The position numbers were made by a program, and so were the translations under genes. A stretch of DNA of 64,000 nucleotides, taken from contig NZ_CP108095.1 of the NCBI RefSeq assembly GCF_036194065.1, forward strand, positions 6,696,001-6,760,000, given 5' to 3'. Of this stretch, positions 43,662 to 53,004 are shown one piece after another. A model generated the notes under the pieces. The model ran no database searches and was not told the origin of the DNA. It saw only the letters and a program-made list of their open reading frames with translations. How positions within the stretch are numbered: position 1 is the stretch's first letter; each line of letters opens with the position of its first letter. The stretch is from Streptomyces sp. NBC_00239. GTDB taxonomy: Bacteria; Actinomycetota; Actinomycetes; Streptomycetales; Streptomycetaceae.

Positions 43662-44555
43662 GTGTCGGGCCTGAAGCTGTTCAACACGAAAAGCGGCGTG
43701 ACCGAGGTCGCGCCGCGTCTGGCCGAGGCCGAGGCTGATGTGCAGGACCTCGTCGAGGCGCACATGCAGACCATGCTCGGCGTCCGGTTCCTGGCGAGCG
43801 AGTACAGCACCGGACCGGTTCACGGCGGCCGGATCGACTCGCTGGGCATCGACGAGAACGGCGCACCGGTGATCGTCGAGTACAAGCGTGGCACCGACGC
43901 AGGAGTCGTAAACCAGGGGCTCTTCTACATGGCCTGGTTGCTCGACCACCGGGATTCGTTCCGGCACCTGGTCCGCGACCGGCTCGGGGTGCACGCCGCG
44001 GCCCAGGTGCTCTGGAGCGCACCGAGGCTGATCTGCGTGGCCGGCGACTTCACCCGCTACGACATCCACGCCGTCCGCGAGCACCGGCACGCGATCGACC
44101 TGGTCCGCTACCGGTACTTCGGCAGCGAGCACGTCGGCCTTGAGACGGTGGCCTCCTTCGCTGGCCGCGCTGCGGCGCCGAGGGCCGGGAGTCGGACCCG
44201 GGGTACGGCGAAGGCGCAGCGGACCGCGTCGGCTGCCGGGGCCATGGCGGAGTTGGCCACAGCGGTCGACGAGGTGCTGCTCGGGCTTGGAGAGGACCTC
44301 ACCAAGGTCTCGAACCAGACCTACACGGCCTACCGGCGGATGCAGAACTATGCCTGCCTGGTCCCGCCGAAGAAGGCCAAACTGCTGGTCTATCTGAAGG
44401 CCGACCCGGCGACGGTCGACCTCGTGCCCGGCTTCGCGCGGGACGTGACGGGGCTCGGCCACCACGGCACCGGCGACCTGGAGCTGACGCTCCAATCCGA
44501 GCGGGACCTGGAGCGCGCCGCCGACTACTTCCGGCAGAGCTACGCGCTGGCGTGA
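43662..44555 (+). CDS. DUF5655-type protein with PD-(D/E)XK nuclease-like core
   Basis: 297 residues from GTG 43662 (conserved opening SGLKLF; ribosome-site spacing is short). The region RIDSLGIDENGAPVIVEYKR has the PD-(D/E)XK arrangement with D59, E73 and K75, as in NucS-like nucleases. The C-terminal part (AVDEVLLGLGEDLTKVSNQT, YACLVPPKKAKLLVYLK) matches DUF5655. Probably a DNA-acting protein, perhaps in defence or mismatch processing; not tested. Stands alone beside the tRNA scar and opposite the mobile block. Confidence 0.8.
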   Translation: MSGLKLFNTKSGVTEVAPRLAEAEADVQDLVEAHMQTMLGVRFLASEYSTGPVHGGRIDSLGIDENGAPVIVEYKRGTDAGVVNQGLFYMAWLLDHRDSFRHLVRDRLGVHAAAQVLWSAPRLICVAGDFTRYDIHAVREHRHAIDLVRYRYFGSEHVGLETVASFAGRAAAPRAGSRTRGTAKAQRTASAAGAMAELATAVDEVLLGLGEDLTKVSNQTYTAYRRMQNYACLVPPKKAKLLVYLKADPATVDLVPGFARDVTGLGHHGTGDLELTLQSERDLERAADYFRQSYALA

Positions 44556-44867
44556 TGGCCCGGTGTCCGGGGTCTGGCCACGGGCGTCGAAGGGGTTTGA
44601 CGCGGGCTGGCCGACTGGGTTCGTGACGGTGCCTCTCGACGGTTCGGACATGGGTGGCGGTGGATTTCCAATGATCCGGCGATTCCCCGGTTTGGCTGAC
44701 CGGGGATCCGCTGCTATGTTCCGCCGCGCCCAGTGCCCGGGGTCGGGATGGGCGCCCCCGCGCGGTGCGTCGGAGGCTAGGGTCTGGTGAGTGGCCCCGC
44801 GTTATCCCCCGTACGCGGGGCCTCCCCTATGGCATCGGACTTCGGCAGGCGACGGAACGACGGCCGG
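44556..44867. other. Convergent intergenic region
   Basis: Lies between the nuclease-like gene and the end of the long minus-strand gene run. It contains a GC-rich hairpin (CCCCGG/CCGGGG, 44685-44705) that could end transcripts from either side; no gene is visible. Confidence 0.4.
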
Positions 44868-46385
44868 TCAACGCCCGTGGTGGGGGAGATCGTCCTCGCG
44901 GATGGCGAGATAGGTCTCCGCTGTCGCGGCTTCGAGGAGGCCGGGGTCTTCGTCGAGGTCGAGGCGCGGATCGTTCTGGGTGTGCAGCAGTTCTCGCCAG
45001 GGACGTTCCCTTCCGTACTCGAAGGCCGCACGGACCCGGGGCTCGATCCGGGCCCGCTGCTCGTCTTGCTGCTCCCGGAAGACCCGCCGTTGGCTGTGCC
45101 GCCGACGCTCTTCCGCTTCCTCGCTGACGGGCTCGTCGGCCCGGACGTCTTCGGCCCGCATGCCGGGGGTTCGCTCGGCGATCAGCTGGTCCTCGTGGTG
45201 GAGCTGGGCGCAGGCGGCGAAGAGCTGGCGGGACATGCCCAGCCGTAGTTCGGTTCCGGGGACGCGGTAGGTCAGGAAGTCGTCGAGACCGAGGGCTTGG
45301 GCGTACCCCCGGCGGCTGGACTGGTCGCTGTCGGAGGTCTCCGTCCGGACGGCGCTGCGCATCGCCTGGGCGTCCGGGTCGTGCTCCAGAGGCGTGGTCA
45401 CTCCGCGGGGGCCCCTGCGGCGGCTTGTGCGGTCGGCGGGCAGGGCCACGGTTTTGAGCCGGGAAGGCTGGGCGCCGCTGAGTGCGAGGTACACCAGCAT
45501 CTGCGCGCGTGCCGTGCCCATGAGGGCGTCGTCGCTGTCGCCGAGGTGGTCCTCCGGGGACCCCGGTGGTTGGGGCCATGTGGGGCCGGCGGCGGGCTGG
45601 AGCGGTTCCTTGCCGGGGTGGTGGTCGTGGTCGACGGTGAGGAACAGGTCGCCCTGGGGCTGGACGCTGGCCCCGACGAGGATCCGCCGGTGGGCGTACT
45701 CGTGGAGGACCTTCGTTCCGCCCTGGAGCTGCTTCCAGCCTTCCCAGAGCCGCGGGCTGCGGACGTTGCCGCCCTTGGCCTCGATCATCCAGTACAGGTT
45801 CTCGGCCTCGTGCAGGCCCCACAGGTCCGGCAGCTTCGCGGACGGAGTGACGAACTTGTCCCGGAGGGCGGGGATGGGGCCGCCGTCCTCGATGTGCAGG
45901 GTCTGGCCCAGTCCCATCAGCGAGCGGGTCGCCCACTCGGCCATGGTCATGCCCAGGCGGTAGCCGAGGGCGTTCTTCGCGGAGCGCTCGGTGCCGTACT
46001 CGTAGACCGGGTTCACGGTCAGGCGCCGGCCCTTACTGCCCGGCAGGGGGTGCTTGGTGTCGACGCTGTGGGTGCCGAGGTAGGCGTACAAGGGGGCGAC
46101 GCGAGCGACGAGCTCGCTGCCGGCCAGCTGGGGCATTCGCAGCAGGTTGGGGGTGATGTCCCGGCCCACCTCGGTGGCGGCCTTGAGGATCTCCCGCCAG
46201 GTGGTGGTGGGCAGGTACCAGCCGTTCTTCGCCGGGAATCCGGCGGTCGAGGGCCATGGGGACGGCTTTGCGGTTCGCCACTGCTTGAAGGGCCGCGCCG
46301 CCGGACTGTCACGGAACAGCACGGGTATGTCCACGCTGTCGGTGTACAGGAGGGGTGGGACATCGGCGAAGGGGGAGGGGATCAC
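44868..46385 (-). CDS. Large plasmid protein with nuclease-like IEAK motif
   Basis: 505 residues from GTG 46385, which has no clear ribosome site, so the start is tentative. In the middle, LPDLWGLHEAENLYWMIEAK has the acidic-then-EXK spacing of PD-(D/E)XK enzymes. The C-terminal third is rich in charged residues (EEAEERRRHSQRRVFREQQ). Last gene of the minus-strand block. Family not recognised; nuclease activity is inference. Confidence 0.6.
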   Translation of the reverse strand: MIPSPFADVPPLLYTDSVDIPVLFRDSPAARPFKQWRTAKPSPWPSTAGFPAKNGWYLPTTTWREILKAATEVGRDITPNLLRMPQLAGSELVARVAPLYAYLGTHSVDTKHPLPGSKGRRLTVNPVYEYGTERSAKNALGYRLGMTMAEWATRSLMGLGQTLHIEDGGPIPALRDKFVTPSAKLPDLWGLHEAENLYWMIEAKGGNVRSPRLWEGWKQLQGGTKVLHEYAHRRILVGASVQPQGDLFLTVDHDHHPGKEPLQPAAGPTWPQPPGSPEDHLGDSDDALMGTARAQMLVYLALSGAQPSRLKTVALPADRTSRRRGPRGVTTPLEHDPDAQAMRSAVRTETSDSDQSSRRGYAQALGLDDFLTYRVPGTELRLGMSRQLFAACAQLHHEDQLIAERTPGMRAEDVRADEPVSEEAEERRRHSQRRVFREQQDEQRARIEPRVRAAFEYGRERPWRELLHTQNDPRLDLDEDPGLLEAATAETYLAIREDDLPHHGR

Positions 46386-46456
46386 CGGTTCACTGTGCCA
46401 CTGACCGGGGAGAGGCCCGTGCCCCGGGTCCGACGGGCCCCGGCGTGGCAGGGAGT

Positions 46457-47844
46457 TCAGCGCCTGGGCGCGGTCCGGGTCGCCGATGCCGCGGGGCGGG
46501 CGACGGTGGCCTGCACCGGCAGGTGGGGCGCGGTTGCGGCGGTGTGGCGGGGCTGTCGATGGCCCTGGGCGTAGGCGAGTTCGAAGGTGATGTCCTGGAT
46601 GAGTGCGGTGGGCGCGTGTGTGGAGAGGCGGATGGCCCAGGTGGGACTGTCGGCTGTGTTGCCGCCCCAGACGGTCCAGGCCGGCAGGACGCTTCCCTGC
46701 TGGACGAAGGTGTCGAATCGCAGGCCCGCCCCGATTTCGGTGGTGGGGGCCGTCCAGTCGATCAATCGGGATCCGACATCCAGGGGCCAGCCGACGTCCT
46801 CCAGTGGACGGGACGCTTCGGCGAGGCGTTCTTCCTTCACCGGGGTCTCGGTGCCCTGCCCCCAGGCGTCCTCGGTACTGAGGCTCTCCAGCACGGTGCG
46901 CATGATCTCGACGGGGGTCGTGGGGGTGGCGGAGGCGTGCCACAGGCGCTCGCCGACGGGGGACTCGTAGGCGGCGATCGTCCAGGCGTTGTCGCCATGC
47001 CGTGCCTGATGGAGGAACTCGACGCGCAGGGTCAGGGACTCGTGGCTGGCGATGGTGGTCTCGTCGTGAGGCCGCCACTTTTCCCATTCCTCGTGCTTGG
47101 CGAAGAAGTCGACCAGGAGGGCTTCGTGGTCGCCGGGGTCGGCGGCGTACACGGGCACTGCTTCCGGCGTCGGCTCGCTGGGCGCGACGCTCTGGGCCGG
47201 GGTAGGTGCAGGCCCCTTGGAGGGCGGCGTGGTGAGTGCTTCGGCGGCGGCGCGCTCGATGTCGGTGAGGGGGGCGGCCCGGGGCGGACAGCGACGGAGT
47301 GCTGGCGCAGGAAGTCCGCCACGGCCTCCGCCTCGGATTCGTAGTCCGTGACCTCCTGGCGGAGATAGTCCTCGCCATGGAGGTAGACGCTCTTGCCGTC
47401 CCGGTAGGTGCCGACGGCGACGGTGGTCCATCCGTCTCGGGCATGGAGGTGGATGGTGAGGCGGCCGGAGGCGATGTCGTCATGGATCCGCTGGGCTTCG
47501 GCGCTGACCTCACGGATCTCGTCCCGATCCAGGTAGGGCATCGGGTAGTTGCCGTACGTCCACTCGGTGTCGATCTCCTCCTGGAGCGACGGGGCGATCT
47601 CCACTGTCGCACCCTCGTCGCGCAGAGCCCGCGCGGCCTGGTCGGCGTAGTAGGGCTCCTCGTGGTCGATGCGGGCCAGGACGAGGGTCATGCGGTCGAC
47701 CCAGCGGAAGCCGCGGTTGGTCAGGACGGCTTCCGCGAGGTGTCGACTGGACTCGGGGCCGGTGAGGGTGGCGGTCACGGCGCTGCTGTGGTCGGGGTGG
47801 CGGGCGAGGAGGATGTGGGCTTCGGCGAGGCCGGGCTGGGGCAT
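46457..47844 (-). pseudogene. DUF317-like protein with homopolymer frameshift
   Basis: From ATG 47844 the first part (AEAHILLARHPDHSSAVTAT, VDRMTLVLARIDHEEPYYAD) reads to about 47275; the continuation PLTDIERAAAEAL and a DUF317-like part (WTIAAYESPVGERLWHASAT, PTTPVEIMRTVLESLS) lies in the next frame down to 46457. The break falls in a run of six C (minus strand, 47269-47274); one extra C would restore a single frame. It may be a real lesion, slippage or a base-calling error. DUF317 function is unknown. Confidence 0.65.
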
Positions 47845-47902
47845 GGGACTCGATTCCGGGGCCCGGCCGGCGTGCTGCTGGCCGGGCCCGTTCGGGGGTG
47901 GG

Positions 47903-49030
47903 CTATCGGGAGGCCCGCGTGGACACCGCGGCCGGGGTTACGCGCGGGGCGGGCGGCCCGGCGCGCGATGCTGGGGCGGGCTTGGTACGCGGGGGGCTGG
48001 AGGTCGGCGGGCGGGTGGCGTGCTGCCATCGGGCCCGGACGGCGCCGAGGTCGGCGAGCGCGCGGCGGCTGCCGGTGATCAGCTGGTGCGGGGTGTTCGC
48101 GGGGTCGTCGGTGTAGGCGTGGATGTGCAGGCCGGTCGTGTGCGCGTGGTGGAGGAGGGCGCGCTGCAGGATCTGCTCGCCCCAGTGCTCCGGGGACCCG
48201 GCCGGGGTGGCGAGCAGATCCAGCACGTCGCTGGCTGTTGCCCCGGAGGCGAGGAGGCCGTGGTGCTGGGCCTCCCAGAGCACCGTCACTGCGTCGATCG
48301 GATCGCCCCGGTAGGCCAGGGAGGCTATGCAGCGGTAAAGGACGCCGTGCAGCGGGACGGTGAAGTCCTCGGGCCGCAGCCACCTCATCTCGGGCAGGCA
48401 CGCGGGGCGCGCGGCCACCGTCGACAGGAGCAGCTGCTCCTCGCCGGCGGCCTCGGTCCCGGTGTCCGGGGTCGGTGGGTCCAGCAGCACGGTGCGGGGG
48501 AGCGAGCCCGGGTGGGAGGGGAAGAGCCCACTCAGGTCGTCGAGGACGGCGGCGACCGCGTCGGTGCGGTCCAGGACGTGGGCGGCGGGGTCCGGCAGTA
48601 CCGGGTCGGTGGCCGCCTGGATGAGGCGCTGGGCGGCGGCTCGGATGGTGAGGCGGGTCCGGTTGGCCACAATCATCTGGGCGTAGGCCGGGGCGTGGCT
48701 GGGTTCGGGGCACGAGTCGGCCAGGGTGTGCAGGTAGGAGGCGGTCAGTCCGCGGGCGCGGGGCCGGGCACGGTCAAGAAGGGCGGTGATCCACACCGGT
48801 TCCCGGGCATGGATTTTCGGGGCCGGAGGGGTGAGTGCGCGCATCTCCGCGAACAAAGCCCCGTGCATCGCGACACTGAAGTGCTCGGGGCTGAGCAGAC
48901 CGAGCGTCTTGATTCGTAGCGGTTCGAGAAGGAGTGCTCCGAGGAGGGCCTGCTCGGCGTACCGGACGGGCGGGTCCGCAGGCGGCTCCTCCAGAGCGAA
49001 CTCCCTTGTGGGTGTGTGAGGGTTGGGCAT
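47903..49030 (-). CDS. DnaB-like helicase N-terminal domain protein
   Basis: 375 residues from ATG 49030, overlapping the methyltransferase stop. Two repeats of the DnaB N-terminal fold: EQALLGALLLEPLRIKTLGL with PEHFSVAMHGALFAEM, and LPEMRWLRPEDFTVPLHGVL. No Walker motif, so no helicase motor. The protein could modulate the host replicative helicase or primase for element replication (inference). Pro/Ala-rich tail. Confidence 0.8.
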   Translation of the reverse strand: MPNPHTPTREFALEEPPADPPVRYAEQALLGALLLEPLRIKTLGLLSPEHFSVAMHGALFAEMRALTPPAPKIHAREPVWITALLDRARPRARGLTASYLHTLADSCPEPSHAPAYAQMIVANRTRLTIRAAAQRLIQAATDPVLPDPAAHVLDRTDAVAAVLDDLSGLFPSHPGSLPRTVLLDPPTPDTGTEAAGEEQLLLSTVAARPACLPEMRWLRPEDFTVPLHGVLYRCIASLAYRGDPIDAVTVLWEAQHHGLLASGATASDVLDLLATPAGSPEHWGEQILQRALLHHAHTTGLHIHAYTDDPANTPHQLITGSRRALADLGAVRARWQHATRPPTSSPPRTKPAPASRAGPPAPRVTPAAVSTRASR

Positions 49031-50265
49031 CAGACGGCCAGGGTGAAGTCGGAGCGGGTGAGGGTCTTGCCGAGGTGCGGGGCCAGCAGGTGGCCCGCGA
49101 GGAGCGGTGGGACGGCGTTGCCGATCTGCGAGAACTGCTGGCCTTTGTTGCCGGCCCAGGGGTAGTCGGCCGGGAAGCTCTGCAGGATTCCGGCTTCGGT
49201 GGCGGTGATCCGGATCGATTCCGGAGCAGCACCCTGGGAGGCGGTATCAGGCGAGCGCGGTTCGGCGACCCACATGCACTCGTTTGCGCGATGGCCGAAG
49301 AACAGGGTCCCGGCCGGCTCGTTCACGGGCCGGATGGTGGCGTTGGCTTGGTTGTTGCTGCGCAGCGACCAGGCCCAGGGGTGCTTCCCGCACGTGCAGG
49401 CGGGGGTGGTGGAGCGAGCCGGGCGGAGCCGTGTGCGCTGGGAGGCGGGGCGCGGGCCGGGGGGCTTCCAGGTGCCGCGGTCTCGGGCATCGGTGAGCGT
49501 CTTGCGGGCCCCGGAAGGGAAGGGCTCGGGCCCGCCGCCGGGCCCGCCACCGGCGCAGACCGTCGGGACGGGCCGGTCGGTGGCGCCCCAGCCGAGGGCC
49601 TCGGCCATGGACACCCACTTCGCCCGGCCCGGACCGAACAGGCCTTCGGGTTCCGCCGCTTGGGCATGGGTGGGCGGCGGGGGCTCCGCCGTGCGGGTTT
49701 GCGAAGCGATCAGGATCGCCCGCTTCCTCGTCTGCGGCACGCCGTAGTCCGCAGCGTTGAGGATCCCGGTCCAGACCGAGAAGCCCCAGCCCCGAAGGAT
49801 CACGGCGTACTGCCGCCACAGCGGCAGGACGTCGGGGACCTCCTCCATGGCGATCCACTCCGGCTCGCCCACCGAGTGCAGGGCGTGGAGGTAGCGCATC
49901 GGCTCCGCGGCCAGCAGGCTCCGGGGATCCTTGCAGGCGGTCAGCAGCTTCGCCCGGGTATCCCGCCCGGCGGCGAGGTCGGCGACAGCCTGGTGGACGA
50001 GAGGCTGGTCGACCAGGCCGAGCCGCTTGCCGGCCATCGACCAGGCCTGGCAGGGCGGACTCGCTATGAACCCATGGGTGCGGCCGACCATCGGCCACAC
50101 CGGGTACATGGCCACATCGGTGCGGATCGTCAACTGCCCAGCACGGGCACGCGTTTTGCACGCCCACTCGTCCCACTCCAGGCCGACGTCCCGCACGCCG
50201 AGCACGTGCAGTGCGTGGCTCCAGCCCCCGGGGCCGGCGAACAAGTCGACGACGAGCTCCCTCAC
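49030..50265 (-). CDS. DNA C5-cytosine methyltransferase
   Basis: 411 residues. SAM-binding motif DLFAGPGGWSHAL at 7-19, catalytic PCQ with C72 in ASPPCQAWS, the motif IV equivalent AMEEVPDV, QTRKRAILIA (motif VIII), and the C-terminal SQIGNAVPPLLA (motif X). It methylates cytosine at C5 in a specific sequence. No restriction gene is adjacent, so it probably acts as a solitary methylase or protects the element. The variable target region is long and Pro/Arg rich. Confidence 0.92.
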   Translation of the reverse strand: MRELVVDLFAGPGGWSHALHVLGVRDVGLEWDEWACKTRARAGQLTIRTDVAMYPVWPMVGRTHGFIASPPCQAWSMAGKRLGLVDQPLVHQAVADLAAGRDTRAKLLTACKDPRSLLAAEPMRYLHALHSVGEPEWIAMEEVPDVLPLWRQYAVILRGWGFSVWTGILNAADYGVPQTRKRAILIASQTRTAEPPPPTHAQAAEPEGLFGPGRAKWVSMAEALGWGATDRPVPTVCAGGGPGGGPEPFPSGARKTLTDARDRGTWKPPGPRPASQRTRLRPARSTTPACTCGKHPWAWSLRSNNQANATIRPVNEPAGTLFFGHRANECMWVAEPRSPDTASQGAAPESIRITATEAGILQSFPADYPWAGNKGQQFSQIGNAVPPLLAGHLLAPHLGKTLTRSDFTLAV

Positions 50266-50528
50266 GCTGTCAGACCGAAGTCGTCGCGGACCGGCTCAGG
50301 CTTCGGCTCCCAGCCGGTGTCGGCGAAGATCGCCACATCGACGCGGGGAAGGATTCCCTTCGCGGACAGGCAGAGCAGGACGGAGCTTTGGACGCTGGCG
50401 CCCAGCGACAGGATGCGCTTGGCGGGGGAATTGGCTGCGGCGGCAGATCCCGGCGAGGTGGCGGTGGGTGGTGTCCGGGGGGACGTGGAGGTGGTGGGGA
50501 TGGCGGGTCCTTGGGGGTGAGGGGGCAC
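50262..50528 (-). pseudogene. Truncated PAPS-reductase-like ATPase fragment
   Basis: 88 codons. The core RILSLGASVQSSVLLCLSAK, then VDVAIFADTGWEPKP, is the start of the adenine-nucleotide alpha-hydrolase/PAPS-reductase fold (SLGxxVQSxxLL phosphate loop), but the chain stops after about 50 residues of the domain. Full proteins are several times longer. The stop overlaps the methyltransferase start. Probably a deletion product; a small standalone protein is less likely. Confidence 0.6.
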
Positions 50529-50573
50529 GTCCCGGGCGGGGAGGGCGTGGGGCGCGGAGAGGAAGGGGGTTGG

Positions 50574-51527
50574 TCAGCGAGTTCGGGCTGGTGTTGCGGT
50601 GACGCCGTTGCCTGGCAACGGAGTTGTGGTCAGCGCGGGGGCGTGGGGGGCGCGGCCGAGCTGGGCGGCGACGGCCATCGCACCGCTGAGGGTGAGGCGG
50701 ACGCGGTCCTGGGGAGGGCCGCCGTCGAACGCCGGTGGAGCGGAGGCGGGTTCACGTGCGGTCAAGCCCTGGTGCTCCAGGGCGAGCACGGTGTCGATGT
50801 GTACGGTGCGTGATCGGCTGTGGATGTGTTCGCGGCCTCCACTCCGGCCGATTGCGAGGTGACCGCGGGCGGCGGCATACAGCGCGGTCCGCTCGGCGGG
50901 GGTCAGGCAGCCTGCTGCCGTGGCACCGGTGAGGCTGCTGCGGTGCATCTCCAGGGCGACGGCGGTCGCTGCCTCCAGCGCCGCAGCCGGCCCCAGTGCC
51001 GTCAGCTCCTGCGCGAGCGCTATCTGCCGGTTGATCTCCTGGGTCCCGCGTTCCTGGTCCGACCCCGATGCCGGGGCGCCGAGAAGGTCCTTGGCCTCGG
51101 CGAGGTGACGGGCTGCTCCTGCGGTCAGGTAGGCGAGTTGCTTGATCCGGATCGCGGCGTCCGTGACTGCGACGGTCGCGGGTATCGGCTGGTCCTGGAT
51201 GGCCTGGACCGCTTCGGTGCAGGCGCTCACGAGGAACGTGGCGGAGGTGTGCCCGCGGGCCGCACCGTAGGCCGGGCGGAGTCGGGCGAGGTGGTCGTTG
51301 TACTGCGTGAACTGGTCGGCGAGGGCGAGTAGACGCACGATCGGCGAGGGTGGTCTCTGGAAGGAGGGTTCGGGCGGGACGGGCGCGGAGGCCACGGGCG
51401 GCGCGGGATCAGGACGTGTTGGCGGGACGGGTGCGGAGGCGGGCGGCGTGGGTTCGGAGCGTGACGGAGGGGCGGTCGCGGCCGGTGCGGGCTCGTCGGG
51501 GAGGGAGAAGAGGACGTCGTCGGTCAT
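50574..51527 (-). CDS. Hypothetical helical plasmid protein
   Basis: 317 residues from ATG 51527. Pro-rich N-terminus (about 10-65), then a helical core (PSPIVRLLALADQFTQYNDH, IRIKQLAYLTAGAARHLAEA, LEAATAVALEMHRSSLTG) and a winged-helix-like end (ERTALYAAARGHLAIGRSGG, IDTVLALEHQGL). A C-terminal wing of this form also occurs in the 53747-54643 protein. May bind DNA; no family recognised. Confidence 0.6.
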   Translation of the reverse strand: MTDDVLFSLPDEPAPAATAPPSRSEPTPPASAPVPPTRPDPAPPVASAPVPPEPSFQRPPSPIVRLLALADQFTQYNDHLARLRPAYGAARGHTSATFLVSACTEAVQAIQDQPIPATVAVTDAAIRIKQLAYLTAGAARHLAEAKDLLGAPASGSDQERGTQEINRQIALAQELTALGPAAALEAATAVALEMHRSSLTGATAAGCLTPAERTALYAAARGHLAIGRSGGREHIHSRSRTVHIDTVLALEHQGLTAREPASAPPAFDGGPPQDRVRLTLSGAMAVAAQLGRAPHAPALTTTPLPGNGVTATPARTR

Positions 51528-51606
51528 GGGCGGATGAACCCTTCAGGGACGGGGTCCCGGATCGGGTCAGGGGCGCAGGCTGCGGCCTGTGGCTGGGGCT
51601 GCCGGG

Positions 51607-52236
51607 TCAGTGCCGTGTAGGCCCTGACGTTGCGGAGGGGCTGGGCGGCAGACGGACGGCCTGGAGCGGGGTGGCGGGCTTTCCGGTCTTGAGGGACGGT
51701 GCCAACTCGCGCAGCTCAGCGGTCATGTGCTGGGCACGGTTTTCCACCATGGCGAGGCGGATGGCCACGTGATCCGGCAGCTTGTGGCTGTGGGTGTACC
51801 GGGCCCGCTGGATGAGTGCGACGGCGGCATCCATCTGCGCGGCGACCTGTTCGAGGACGAGGTCCTGGTCGTCGTCGATCCCCGTGGCCTGGAGCAGCTC
51901 GTCCAGAGCGCTCGGCAGCGCGGGACGTTCGATCGGCAGGCCGTACAGCTGGGCGTGCAGGGAGTTGGCGAGGGCGAGTACGGAGCCGCCGGTGCTTCGG
52001 TATCCGTAGCGGGGTGCGGCGTTGCGCGTCAGATTGAGGTTGTAGGTGACGGCGTGGGGCGGGGGTGGCGGGGTGGTCGAGATGTGTGTGGCCAGGGCGC
52101 GCGCGATGTCGAAAGGGGTGGGCGCACTGGCGGGGGAGGCTTCGGCCGGGGGCGGACTCAGGGGTACTCCAAGGGGGCGGATGGTTAGCGTCGTGCGGTG
52201 CTCTTCGGTGCGGTAGCGGGGGCAGTCGTCAATCAG
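51607..52236 (-). CDS. Helical plasmid protein without canonical start codon
   Basis: An uninterrupted protein-like frame: TPFDIARALATHIST, HAVTYNLNLTRNAAPRYGYR, GSVLALANSLHAQLYGLPIE, ARYTHSHKLPDHVAIRLAMV. It is open from 52260 to the stop at 51607, but no ATG, GTG or TTG occurs before codon 142 at 51834. Candidate starts are CTG 52236, ACG 52194 behind GAAGAG, or CTG 52161 behind GGAG. The frame follows the DUF317 stop directly. Function unknown. Confidence 0.55.
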   Translation of the reverse strand: MIDDCPRYRTEEHRTTLTIRPLGVPLSPPPAEASPASAPTPFDIARALATHISTTPPPPPHAVTYNLNLTRNAAPRYGYRSTGGSVLALANSLHAQLYGLPIERPALPSALDELLQATGIDDDQDLVLEQVAAQMDAAVALIQRARYTHSHKLPDHVAIRLAMVENRAQHMTAELRELAPSLKTGKPATPLQAVRLPPSPSATSGPTRH

Positions 52237-52260
52237 GCGTAGCCGCTTCTGGTGGTCCGA

Positions 52261-53004
52261 TCAGGGACGGCGGGGCGGTGCCGCGGGTGGGCGGGGCTGA
52301 GGGATCTGGGCGAGTGCGTGGTGTACGTGGGCGCCGAGGCTTGCGGAGTGGGCGGGCGTGATGATCGCGGCGCTCAGGTCGCGGGAGAGGAAGGGGATCT
52401 CGCGGTACTGGCGCTCCACGGGCGTGCTGGACGCCAGGTGGGAGAAGAACTGGGCGACCAGCGGCGCGGGCACGGCGTCGGTGAAGGTGGCGCTCCAGTG
52501 CGTGTCGAACCCGTCGTAGACCGAGTGCTCGAAGGACCAGCCGACGCCGGGGCGGGGGCGGTGGTGCACCGAGCAGTGGCTGTCCGGGGAGCTGTAGGCG
52601 CTGTTGTCGGGCGCGCGGACCCACCGGTTGGTGACGGCGATCTCGCGGAGCGAGAGCGTGGTGATGGAGATCTGTCCGGCGTGACGGTGGTCGCCGAGGA
52701 GCTGCGGCAGGCTCTGGGCGACGGCCGATACCGCCTCGATCGGGGCCTGGCGGCTGATCTGGATCTGCCAGTGGGGCTCGACGTTCTCTATCTTCCACCA
52801 CAGGCCGTCGGGGCTCTCGGGGGTGAACTCCAGCGCTGCTGTGCCCTGCGGATGGGTAAGCCTCACCTGCTGCGGGTTCTGTTCTGCCCGCCAGTCGAAG
52901 AGGTGGACGAGCGGCCCGATGACGTCGGGGATCTTGTCGGTACCCGCGCCGGCCAGGTAGCGGGGGGAGACGAGGACGCGGTCGGTGGGGGCGAAGTCGG
53001 TCAC
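52261..53004 (-). CDS. DUF317 protein
   Basis: 247 residues from GTG 53004, overlapping the preceding stop (GTGA). DUF317 features: DRVLVSPRYLAGAGTDKIPD at the start, then WWKIENVEPHWQIQISRQAP, and GWSFEHSVYDGFDTHWSATF with VPAPLVAQFFSHLAS. DUF317 proteins are abundant on Streptomyces plasmids and integrative elements; no activity is known. Confidence 0.8.
   Translation of the reverse strand: MTDFAPTDRVLVSPRYLAGAGTDKIPDVIGPLVHLFDWRAEQNPQQVRLTHPQGTAALEFTPESPDGLWWKIENVEPHWQIQISRQAPIEAVSAVAQSLPQLLGDHRHAGQISITTLSLREIAVTNRWVRAPDNSAYSSPDSHCSVHHRPRPGVGWSFEHSVYDGFDTHWSATFTDAVPAPLVAQFFSHLASSTPVERQYREIPFLSRDLSAAIITPAHSASLGAHVHHALAQIPQPRPPAAPPRRP

Noticed and set aside
44868..47612. Single minus-strand frame of 914 codons considered as one giant protein
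   Set aside because: Only codons downstream of about 46385 look like protein; the upstream part is the out-of-frame reading of the DUF317-like gene.
49030..50528. A complete restriction-modification or DNA phosphorothioation system
   Set aside because: Only the methyltransferase and a truncated PAPS-reductase-like fragment are present; no restriction or DndB/D/E-like gene was seen.
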